Origin: an uncultured Mesocricetibacter sp.
GTDB taxonomy: Bacteria > Pseudomonadota > Gammaproteobacteria > Enterobacterales > Pasteurellaceae
Direction: 5' to 3'
Length of the DNA: 5,549 nucleotides
NCBI GenBank assembly: GCA_905373425.1
Contig: CAJPST010000144.1
Span: 1 to 5,549 of the forward strand
The notes below the pieces were generated by a model, which did no database searches, was not told where the DNA came from, and saw nothing but the letters and a program-made list of their open reading frames with translations. The position numbers and the translations under genes are program-made. Shown here piece by piece: positions 1 through 4,249 of the stretch (the first letter of the stretch is position 1; every line of letters begins with the position of its first letter).

Positions 1-189
1 AACCAATACCGGCTACAAGTCAGCAGCAACCAATACCGGCAACCGGTCAGCAGCAACCAATACCGGCAACCGGTCAGCAGCAACCAATACCGGCGACCAG
101 TCAGCAGCAACCAATACCGGCGACCAGTCAGCAGCAACCAATACCGGCTACAAGTCAGCAGCAACCAATACCGGCAACCGGTCAGCAGC
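1..189 (+). repeat. Seven tandem 27-bp coding repeats (9-residue units)
   Basis: Seven back-to-back 27-bp units begin at 1, 28, 55, 82, 109, 136 and 163; the array is cut by the window start. The framework bases are identical in all seven. Only two adjacent codons vary, taking three forms: TAC AAG, AAC CGG and GAC CAG. Read in the frame of the CDS they encode TNTG-xx-SAA, with xx = YK, NR, NR, DQ, DQ, YK, NR. Unit length is a multiple of three, so copy-number change keeps the frame. Two degenerate 9-residue units follow in the same protein. Confidence 0.95.
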
Positions 190-409
190 AGAAGTATCCG
201 GTGAACACTCTATCGCCGTCTCTTTGGGCGAAAAATCCAAAGCTAGAGCCGGTGTTAACGGTGCAATTGTATGTGTATATCGTAATGATGATGGTGAATT
301 AATTCACATCCGCGCTTCAAAAGTCGGAGAAAACGGAATAAAACCTAACACATGGTACACATTGAATGAAGATGGAGAATTTATAGAGGTTAATGATGAA
401 CGAGATTAA
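2..409 (+). CDS. Phage protein with TNTGxxSAA repeats, 5' truncated
   Basis: This frame is open from the window edge to the TAA at 407-409 and gives 135 C-terminal residues; the real start lies off-window. Residues 1-63 are seven 9-residue TNTG-xx-SAA units, followed by two degenerate units (EVSGEHSIA, VSLGEKSKA) that keep the G-x-x-S-x-A spacing. The last ~60 residues form a compact non-repeat domain (GAIVCVYRNDDGELIHIRAS, then KPNTWYTLNEDGEF). Similar repeat proteins ending in this kind of domain occur in phages and prophages; I believe they have no established function. The regular Gly/Ser/Ala spacing suggests a stacked-coil (beta-solenoid) fold, which is inference. A TTG at 224 could start a shorter ORF, but it lies inside the repeat periodicity and has no ribosome binding site. 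The stop overlaps the next gene's start. Confidence 0.85.
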   Translation, partial: TNTGYKSAATNTGNRSAATNTGNRSAATNTGDQSAATNTGDQSAATNTGYKSAATNTGNRSAAEVSGEHSIAVSLGEKSKARAGVNGAIVCVYRNDDGELIHIRASKVGENGIKPNTWYTLNEDGEFIEVNDERD

Positions 410-722
410 TATCGGTATTCCCTATTCATTATTTAATGAAATGTTTTATTGCTTTGTTGATTTACATTTCAAAGCTACCAGTGGTACATCCAAATTTGCA
501 ATCAATAAAACGAAAGAATATTGGATTTTACTTGATGAAGATAGTCGAGAGCACATTATTAGACTTTGCGACTCTCCAAATAATAGCAAATTAGCGGCAG
601 CCGAAATTAAAACCTTTAAAGAATGGGCCATCCAAAATCGCAATGCTAAACAAGACTACAACACAGCGCGACCGCCGGTTGATGTGTTGCCAGTGGTGAA
701 TTACAAAAAACGGAGCGCTTAA
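396..722 (+). CDS. Hypothetical phage protein, 108 residues
   Basis: I do not recognise this family. The protein begins MNEINIGIPYSLFNEMFYC and has a mixed soluble composition, with no signal peptide or membrane segment. A lysine/alanine-rich helical stretch lies at about residues 65-85 and a proline-containing basic tail (RPPVDVLP, then YKKRSA) ends it. Two in-frame ATGs sit at 393 and 396. I chose 396 because AGAGG at 385-389 is then 6 nt upstream, against 3 nt for 393. It overlaps the end of the preceding repeat protein and its TAA shares bases with the ATG of the methyltransferase (TAATG), so the three are probably translationally coupled in one early transcript. Its position directly before a methyltransferase hints at an accessory role, but nothing in the sequence shows it. 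Confidence 0.75.
   Translation: MNEINIGIPYSLFNEMFYCFVDLHFKATSGTSKFAINKTKEYWILLDEDSREHIIRLCDSPNNSKLAAAEIKTFKEWAIQNRNAKQDYNTARPPVDVLPVVNYKKRSA
712..715 (+). promoter_or_regulatory. Ribosome binding site fixing the methyltransferase start at 722
   Basis: GGAG lies 6 nt before the ATG at 722. No comparable site precedes the alternative TTG at 726, which is in the frame of the methyltransferase body. This shows that translation is meant to start at 722, in a different frame from the catalytic region. Confidence 0.75.
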
Positions 723-1490
723 TGGTTGTTTGGGCTTTATTTGATAGCGGTAACGGTTGCTATGCTCAGGCTGCAATGCAATGCAATAGAAATATATTCC
801 GTTGGAATCGACATCGAAAATAAAAACGACCATTTTATCAATCTAAATTTGGCTGATTATTCCAGGATGTTTGGCAATAATATCTTGTTTGATACACTTG
901 ATAAGTTACCCAAACCAGATTTAATTATTGCGAGCCCACCTTGTGAGAGTTGGTCTGTGGCTAGTGCAATGTGGGGTGGTAACGCCTCCTGGAAACAGGA
1001 GACAGGCGCGATCAATCGTGAGTTATCAAAATTTACAGTCCGTGGCCGTAAAGACTATGATTTACCACACGTCCAATTTAAGTATGACCGCTCTTTTTTT
1101 AATCGGGTTAATGGTGAGTTGTGTATATACAATACAATCGAGATTATTAAGCGGTACAACCCAAAAGTCTATGTAATCGAAAATCCAGCTAGTAGTCGTA
1201 TTTGGCATTACATTAGCGATATTTTGAGCTTTGCAATACCATTTGATAATTTAGCCCACTACAACTGTTACGGTTACCCACTCAAAAAGCCAACTAGATT
1301 TAAAAGTAATATCAATCTACATTTAAAGCATGACAGGAAATCAAAAGCATTACAACAATGGGGAGATTTTGCGAAAAGCTATAACGTTCGGTCAAATATC
1401 CCAATTGAATTAATTAAGGATATTTATCAAGTAACACAACTGTATTTAACTAATCACAAAGACGCTCCAAGTGAGCGTTTTTTATTTTGA
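722..1490 (+). CDS. DNA cytosine-5 methyltransferase, out of frame at a GCAAT repeat
   Basis: Enzymes of this family transfer a methyl group from S-adenosylmethionine to C5 of cytosine in DNA; phages use them to evade restriction. The ATG at 722 encodes MVVWALFDSGNGCYAQAA, a motif I (F-x-G-x-G, cofactor binding), but this frame stops at 821-823 after 33 residues. The body continues in the +1 frame: IYSVGID (acidic end of motif I), then IIASPPCESWS with the catalytic Pro-Cys (motif IV, Cys near residue 76 of the restored protein), then VYVIENP (motif VI), then a YGYPLKKPTRF segment resembling motif VIII. The frame change falls on three GCAAT units; four would give an intact 257-residue protein. 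The C-terminus (KDAPSERFLF) is encoded by a terminator hairpin. As sequenced it should make no active enzyme: either phase-OFF, decayed, or a sequencing error. Target sequence unknown. Confidence 0.85.
772..787 (+). repeat. Pentanucleotide tract (GCAAT)x3 at the frame break
   Basis: T followed by GCAAT at 773-777, 778-782 and 783-787. The reading frame set by the ATG at 722 enters this tract, and the methyltransferase body leaves it in the +1 frame. By arithmetic, 1 or 4 units join the frames while 2 or 3 do not. The tract lies between the F-x-G-x-G loop and the acidic residue of motif I. Three units is short for a fast phase-variation tract. Confidence 0.9.
1462..1488 (+). terminator. Intrinsic terminator inside the methyltransferase 3' end
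   Basis: The stem ACGCTC (1462-1467) pairs with GAGCGT (1473-1478) around the loop CAAGT, and runs straight into a T-rich tract, TTTTTT-A-TTTT. Flanking A's and T's can lengthen the stem. The hairpin is also coding sequence for the last residues of the methyltransferase, just before its stop at 1488-1490. Confidence 0.75.
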
Positions 1491-1508
1491 TTAAGTAGAG
1501 GATAAATA

Positions 1509-1799
1509 ATGCCACAAGAAAGACCGGAAGTGATTGTTTGTGCAGCAATTAAATTTGAATTAAACAACACATACACTATTGTTGTTCCTATGGTTCGCCA
1601 TTATTCACCTGATGGGCATAGAATTATTGCGGAAATTGAACATAAAAACGTTATTGAAGAAAAAGAGCAAGGCTTCATCACCAATTACGGTCGATTCGTC
1701 GATCGCAAAGAAGCCCTAACTATTGCTAAACAAAACAATCAAATCAAATACGGCATTGGCTATGAACCGGAGGAACTATATTCAGAAATGCTGTATTAG
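1509..1799 (+). CDS. Hypothetical phage protein, 96 residues
   Basis: The start at 1509 has AGAGGA (1497-1502) 6 nt upstream. The N-terminal half is beta-rich (VIVCAAIKF, TYTIVVPMVRHYSPDG) and the C-terminal half carries EQGFITNYGRFVDRKEALTIA and ends EELYSEMLY. From memory, this layout (an AIK opening, a VRH segment, an EQGF...GRF..R.EA..IA block and an ELYSE-LY tail) recurs in small phage proteins from many Proteobacteria, but I cannot name a function. It is soluble, with no signal or membrane segment. It follows the methyltransferase terminator by 18 bp and is followed by two hairpins, so its expression relative to its neighbours depends on read-through. Confidence 0.8.
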   Translation: MPQERPEVIVCAAIKFELNNTYTIVVPMVRHYSPDGHRIIAEIEHKNVIEEKEQGFITNYGRFVDRKEALTIAKQNNQIKYGIGYEPEELYSEMLY

Positions 1800-1819
1800 G
1801 TATTATGAAGTTAATCAAC

Positions 1820-1839
1820 GACCGCCAAGTGCGGTCTTT
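1820..1839 (+). terminator. Hairpin built on a DNA uptake sequence, possible weak terminator
   Basis: GACCGC (1820-1825) pairs perfectly with GCGGTC (1831-1836) around the loop CAAGT, then only three T's follow. The right arm plus loop contains the uptake core AAGTGCGGT. The short T tract makes it a weak terminator on its own. It uses the same CAAGT loop as the hairpin at 1462-1478. Confidence 0.45.
1827..1835 (+). repeat. DNA uptake signal core AAGTGCGGT
   Basis: An exact match to the 9-bp Hin-type uptake core of Pasteurellaceae, located within the hairpin at 1820-1836 and on the element side of the att site. Confidence 0.8.
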
Positions 1840-1865
1840 GAAAACGCTTTAGATGATTAATTTAG

Positions 1866-1895
1866 ACCGTACTTTAACAGGTACGGTTATTTTTT
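1866..1895 (+). terminator. Intrinsic terminator before the small membrane-protein gene
   Basis: ACCGTAC (1866-1872) pairs with GTACGGT (1881-1887) around an 8-nt loop, followed by TTATTTTTT to 1895. The ribosome binding site of the next gene begins at 1896, directly after the T tract. Confidence 0.75.
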
Positions 1896-1904
1896 GGAGC
1901 AAAT

Positions 1905-2063
1905 ATGGATGACACAATGTTTTGGATGTTTGTTTTTAGTCTTGGATTACTTTATTTGGCAATGTGGATAGACCAATTATCAGGGCTTACCGTAAAAGAA
2001 AGAAAAATGCTTTCGAATATAAGGCTTTGGCTTATGAAAAGAGGTGCGGTAAATGTTTTTTAG
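1905..2063 (+). CDS. Small single-helix membrane protein, 52 residues
   Basis: A short gene with a good GGAG (1896-1899) 5 nt before its ATG and a TAG at 2061-2063. The translation starts MDDTMFWMFVFSLGLLYLAM. Residues 6-22 form a clear hydrophobic segment rich in Phe, Leu and Trp, preceded by two aspartates and followed by a basic tail (KERKMLSNIRLWLMKRGAV). The charge pattern predicts an inner-membrane anchor with the C-terminus in the cytoplasm. It has no cleavable signal pattern. It overlaps the next gene by 11 bp in another frame, which supports coupled expression. Function unknown; small membrane proteins in phage early regions can act in superinfection exclusion or host takeover, but nothing here proves that. 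Confidence 0.65.
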   Translation: MDDTMFWMFVFSLGLLYLAMWIDQLSGLTVKERKMLSNIRLWLMKRGAVNVF

Positions 2064-2268
2064 AAACGAATTACAAGTAATGGACGGTAAGAAATATATC
2101 GTCATTGAGTGCCAATTCCGCCGAGATTGGGACGTTGTCCGAGAGTCTGAAAAAGGCGTAACACAGGGCGAGGCGATGGAAATCGTCCAGTACTGGCTAA
2201 AATACAAAGACATTGATCGTAATCAGATAATGATTATTGAGGTACCGGATATTGTGAAGAAAGAATAA
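2053..2268 (+). CDS. Hypothetical phage protein, 71 residues
   Basis: AAGAGG at 2039-2044 lies 8 nt before the ATG at 2053, inside the end of the preceding small membrane-protein gene. The protein starts MFFRNELQVMDGKKYIVIEC and looks like a small alpha/beta fold: strands at KKYIVIECQF and NQIMIIEVPD, with a helix between (TQGEAMEIVQYWLKYKD). It has no cysteine motif, membrane segment or recognised domain. I do not recognise the family. It is followed after 13 bp by the AlpA-like gene, in the same direction and with its own Shine-Dalgarno, so both belong to the same transcript. Confidence 0.75.
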   Translation: MFFRNELQVMDGKKYIVIECQFRRDWDVVRESEKGVTQGEAMEIVQYWLKYKDIDRNQIMIIEVPDIVKKE

Positions 2269-2281
2269 AATCGGAGTAAAT

Positions 2282-2470
2282 ATGACTGAAGAATTATTAA
2301 GATTAAAAAACACGGCAAGAGTATTAGATATTAGCCGCTCTACTCTTTTACGAAGAATGAAAGATGACAAGGATTTTCCCGAGCCAATAAAAATCGGTAG
2401 ATTCCTCTACTGGAAATCTACCGACATTCAACGTTATATCGACTGCAAACAGGCGCAAATGGCTAATTAA
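2282..2470 (+). CDS. AlpA/excisionase-like DNA-binding protein
   Basis: A 62-residue protein with the short winged-helix layout of the AlpA/MerR-like excisionase group. A helix-turn-helix lies at about residues 9-27 (NTARVLDISRSTLLRRM), then DFPEPIKIGRFLYWKSTDIQ, where the Gly-Arg-hydrophobic-Trp turn is the wing, and a final helix RYIDCKQ. Start: GGAG at 2273-2276, 5 nt before the ATG. Family members bind DNA near att sites or int promoters and act as excision directionality factors or activators of integrase. Being the last gene of the rightward run and sharing 4 bp with the integrase 3' end supports a role in controlling excision. AlpA proteins can alternatively act only as transcription regulators; the sequence does not decide. 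Confidence 0.85.
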   Translation: MTEELLRLKNTARVLDISRSTLLRRMKDDKDFPEPIKIGRFLYWKSTDIQRYIDCKQAQMAN

Positions 2471-3720
2471 TCTGATGTTAAGCACATTGCAGCAGATTCT
2501 CTCGCTCTCTCCTCAACAAAATCCCCCCACCACTGCATATATTCGATCCGTTGCGTTAGGTACTTGGCTTTATTGTAAGTACCACGCACGGAAGAATATT
2601 CAAAGTGAGCAAGGCAAACTTCAATAATTTCCGGGTTAAATTCGGCATCATTCATTGCGGTACTAAAAATGGATCGCAATCCATGGGCTGTCAGTGTATT
2701 TTGATACCCCATTCTCTTAATGGCTTTGTTTGGGGTTTCCTTGTTCATTGGCTCATTTAAGTTTTTAAACCCGGTAAAAACATACTTTTTATTGCCTGTG
2801 AGTTTCTTCATTACAGCAAGGACAGCAAGCGCTTGTTTTGATAATGGCGCAATAAAATCCTGTACTTTTCCAACTCTCCCCTTCATCTTGTGCTTTGGTA
2901 TGTACCAAAGTTTTTCATCAAAATTAATCTCACTCCATTCCATTTGTGTTAATGCACCAACACGAGTAGCGGTCAACAATAGCAATTCGATTGCGCACCG
3001 AACCTCTAAAGACATTTTAGAGGATTGAAGCGCTGCAAAGAATTCAGACAATCGTTCTGGTGGGATTGTCGGGTTATTTTCCGCTATGGGTCTTAAAAAA
3101 CCTTCAGATAAATTAGCAATAGGATTGCTATTTAACAAACCAATATTCACACCAAGGGTCATTATTTTGCTCATATACCCGATAACTCGATGTAATGTGT
3201 CTAGTTTCCCCTCTTTTTCTAAATACTTTAATTTGTTTCGTGCCAATGGCGCAGATATGTTTTTTAGCTCCATGTGGCCAAAGTGCGGTAGCAAATGGCG
3301 AGTAACGCGATCGACAATATCATCATAAGTAACTTGTTTTAAATTCCCTGCTTTTACCTCATGATGTTTGAACTCAAACCATTTTTCAGCAAGTGTAGAA
3401 AACAGATTTTCTTTTTCCTGTAAGGCTTCCTGCTCGAGAATAAAATTATGCTCTTGCGGATCGATATTTTTTGCTAATAGTCCTCGGTACTCATCACGCT
3501 TACCCCGAGCATCGGTAAGTGATAATTCAGGATAGCTCCCTAAGCTAATAATCGTTCTTTTTTTTGTAATTGGCTTATAATATTGGAATCGCCATATTTT
3601 AGACCCGATAACACGAACGAATAAAAATAGACCATATCCATCCGACAAAGAATAATCTTTATCTTTCGGCTTGGCCTTTGTAATTTCTGTGGTAGTGAGC
3701 GGTTTAACGAGTTTTGGCAT
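2467..3720 (-). CDS. int: Tyrosine-recombinase integrase (P4/DUF4102-arm type)
   Basis: Integrates and excises the element by site-specific strand exchange at the adjacent tRNA gene. The 417-residue length is usual for the family. Residues ~1-90 form the arm-site-binding domain (KPLTTTEITKAKPKDKDYSL, SDGYGLFLFV); ~105-190 the SAM-like core-binding domain; ~215-400 the catalytic domain. Expected catalytic residues are Arg253 (TATRVG), His346 and Arg349 (HGLR), His372 (LAHF) and Tyr382 (RGTYNKAKY). An upstream TTG at 3741 would add seven residues, but the ATG at 3720 gives the family's usual N-terminus and is preferred. Neither has a convincing Shine-Dalgarno: AGGA lies against the TTG and 21 nt from the ATG, so the start is not certain. 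A box of the TTTGGTATTA array overlaps the start region, suggesting self-regulation. It contains one uptake core at 3281-3289. Confidence 0.93.
   Translation of the reverse strand: MPKLVKPLTTTEITKAKPKDKDYSLSDGYGLFLFVRVIGSKIWRFQYYKPITKKRTIISLGSYPELSLTDARGKRDEYRGLLAKNIDPQEHNFILEQEALQEKENLFSTLAEKWFEFKHHEVKAGNLKQVTYDDIVDRVTRHLLPHFGHMELKNISAPLARNKLKYLEKEGKLDTLHRVIGYMSKIMTLGVNIGLLNSNPIANLSEGFLRPIAENNPTIPPERLSEFFAALQSSKMSLEVRCAIELLLLTATRVGALTQMEWSEINFDEKLWYIPKHKMKGRVGKVQDFIAPLSKQALAVLAVMKKLTGNKKYVFTGFKNLNEPMNKETPNKAIKRMGYQNTLTAHGLRSIFSTAMNDAEFNPEIIEVCLAHFEYSSVRGTYNKAKYLTQRIEYMQWWGDFVEERARESAAMCLTSD
3281..3289 (+). repeat. DNA uptake signal core AAGTGCGGT
   Basis: An exact 9-bp core preceded by an extra A, inside the integrase gene. 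Its presence within coding DNA of the element suggests that the element has long resided in Pasteurellaceae. Confidence 0.8.
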
Positions 3721-3727
3721 AGAAAGC

Positions 3728-3834
3728 TTTGGTATTATCAATCCTAAATTTATGGTATTACATTACTTTTTATTGAATTTTTGGTATTACAAATATGGAA
3801 AATTTGAAATTATAATACTAAATATAATACCAAA
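3728..3834. repeat. TTTGGTATTA box array, probable integrase arm sites
   Basis: Three direct boxes read on the plus strand: TTTGGTATTA at 3728-3737, TATGGTATTAC at 3751-3761 and TTTGGTATTAC at 3780-3790. An exact inverted copy, TAATACCAAA, is at 3825-3834, and a partial one (TAATACTA) at 3813-3820. They lie in the AT-rich space between integrase and att site, where arm-type sites for the integrase N-terminal domain are expected. The first box overlaps the integrase start region. The assignment to integrase rather than a repressor is inference. Confidence 0.6.
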
Positions 3835-3847
3835 ATCATGAAATTGA

Positions 3848-3876
3848 ATGATACTCTATAGAACTCTATGGCGCAA
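3848..3876 (-). promoter_or_regulatory. Candidate integrase promoter with ACTCTAT repeats in its spacer
   Basis: On the minus strand, TTGCGC (3876-3871) and TATCAT (3853-3848) are 17 bp apart. Two ACTCTAT repeats (3853-3859 and 3863-3869, plus strand), 10 bp apart, fill the spacer. The -35 match is poor. A perfect TATAAT at 3814-3809, with a poor -35, is an alternative closer to the gene. The choice is uncertain. Confidence 0.3.
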
Positions 3877-3954
3877 TAAAGTAAGAAATTAAATCGTAAA
3901 TTATTGAGTTTCTGTGCCTAATGGAATGTTATGGTACGTTGTGAAATGGAAATA

Positions 3955-3981
3955 TGGTGCGACCGGCTGGACTCGAACCAG
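3955..3981. other. Probable att core: 3' end of tRNA-Val
   Basis: Integrases of this type usually recombine within the T-arm to 3'-CCA part of a tRNA gene, and the integrase gene lies about 235 bp away, reading away from the tRNA. The tRNA stays apparently complete, as expected when the element carries a copy of the 3' end. The exact crossover cannot be fixed without the other att site, which is outside the window. Confidence 0.6.
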
Positions 3982-4031
3982 TGACCCCCACCATGTCAAG
4001 GTGGTGCTCTAACCAACTGAGCTACGGTCGC
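3955..4031 (-). tRNA. tRNA-Val, anticodon GAC
   Basis: 77 nt with encoded CCA. The acceptor stem GCGACCG/CGGTCGC is perfect. The D arm is GCTC-AGTTGGTTA-GAGC. The anticodon stem CCACC/GGTGG encloses TTGACAT, placing GAC at 34-36. The variable loop is GGGTC. The T arm is ACTGG-TTCGAGT-CCAGC, in which the outermost pair (49-65) is A with C, a mismatch; the other four pairs are sound. GAC reads GUC and GUU valine codons. The gene stands alone here, with its own promoter upstream, and serves as the element's integration site. Confidence 0.97.
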
Positions 4032-4050
4032 ACTGAAAAGTACGGTCGCT

Positions 4051-4079
4051 AATATATAAAGTTTTCCATTGAAAAACAA
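4051..4079 (-). promoter_or_regulatory. tRNA-Val promoter
   Basis: On the minus strand, TTGTTT (4079-4074) and TATATT (4056-4051) are separated by 17 bp. The predicted start is near 4044, about 13 nt before the tRNA. It is a good sigma-70 match in the right place for a stand-alone tRNA gene. Confidence 0.65.
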
Positions 4080-4128
4080 GCGTTTTTTCTTATCACCGAA
4101 CAGAACGCTAAAAATTTATACAAAAAAG

Positions 4129-4137
4129 ACCGCACTT
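4129..4137 (-). repeat. DNA uptake signal core, inverted copy
   Basis: ACCGCACTT, the reverse complement of the 9-bp core, forms the left arm of the terminator hairpin. Confidence 0.85.
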
Positions 4138-4153
4138 TTCGATTCGAAGATCA

Positions 4154-4162
4154 AAGTGCGGT
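4154..4162 (+). repeat. DNA uptake signal core AAGTGCGGT with extended context
   Basis: The core is preceded by A and followed by C-G-TATTTT, fitting the extended Haemophilus consensus with its downstream A/T block. It forms the right arm of the terminator hairpin. Confidence 0.88.
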
Positions 4163-4219
4163 CGTATTTTCAGTCATTTTATCAAAAATTAGAAAGAGGC
4201 ATCATCAATGATATAGCTC

Positions 4220-4249
4220 TGCCTAATTTAATGAATTAGGCATTTTTTT
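4220..4249 (+). terminator. Plus-strand-facing terminator overlapping the sstT 3' end
   Basis: TGCCTAATT (4220-4228) pairs with AATTAGGCA (4234-4242) around TAATG, followed by seven T's (4243-4249) on the plus strand. No T tract follows on the minus strand, so it faces against sstT. No plus-strand gene lies just upstream; it may block antisense transcription into sstT. Confidence 0.6.

Larger units (their letters stand above)
1..3981. mobile_element. Prophage or integrative element end, integrated in tRNA-Val
   Basis: The sequence shows a tyrosine integrase next to the 3' end of a tRNA gene, an AlpA/excisionase-like gene converging on it, and a run of small tightly spaced phage-type genes including a methyltransferase. 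This is the classic layout of one end of a tRNA-integrated prophage or satellite. The element continues leftward beyond the window, so its other att site, structural genes and true size are unknown. The right limit is placed inside the 3' half of the tRNA, where the crossover should fall. No capsid, tail or lysis genes are visible, so it could be a complete phage, a defective prophage or a genomic island. Confidence 0.8.
4122..4163 (-). terminator. Uptake-sequence inverted pair, terminator downstream of sstT
   Basis: GACCGCACTTT (4128-4138) pairs with AAAGTGCGGTC (4153-4163), an 11-bp stem around a 14-nt loop, followed on the minus strand by six T's (plus-strand AAAAAA at 4122-4127). Paired uptake sequences acting as terminators are well known in Pasteurellaceae. 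On the plus strand the hairpin is followed by GTATTTT, so it may also work weakly that way. It insulates sstT from the tRNA gene. Confidence 0.85.

Noticed and set aside
1..189. CRISPR array
   Set aside because: The 27-bp units are contiguous with no unique spacers and encode an in-frame 9-residue protein repeat.
224..409. Independent 61-residue protein starting at TTG 224
   Set aside because: The frame is open to the window start and the 9-residue repeat periodicity runs through the TTG, so it is the C-terminus of a larger protein.
726..830. Methyltransferase starting at the TTG at 726
   Set aside because: The first ~18 residues in this frame are a shadow of the real N-terminus encoded from 722, with no motif I and no ribosome binding site for the TTG.
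722..830. Programmed +1 ribosomal frameshift making the methyltransferase
   Set aside because: No slippery stop, rare-codon pause or stimulating structure is evident at the join, whereas a tandem repeat sits exactly there.
446..833. Minus-strand ORFs over 446-643 and 591-833
   Set aside because: Antisense shadows of the 108-residue gene and the methyltransferase start, with no ribosome binding sites or recognisable domains.
1805..1852. 15-codon ORF (MKLINDRQVRSLKTL)
   Set aside because: It mostly reads through the uptake-sequence hairpin and has only a weak AGG upstream; more likely chance than a gene.
2467..2500. Terminator between the AlpA-like gene and integrase
   Set aside because: AATCTG/CAGATT can pair across 2469-2498, but the loop is long and no T tract follows on either strand.
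2720..3328. Plus-strand ORFs over 2720-3028 and 3086-3328
   Set aside because: They lie antisense to the conserved catalytic and core-binding domains of the integrase.
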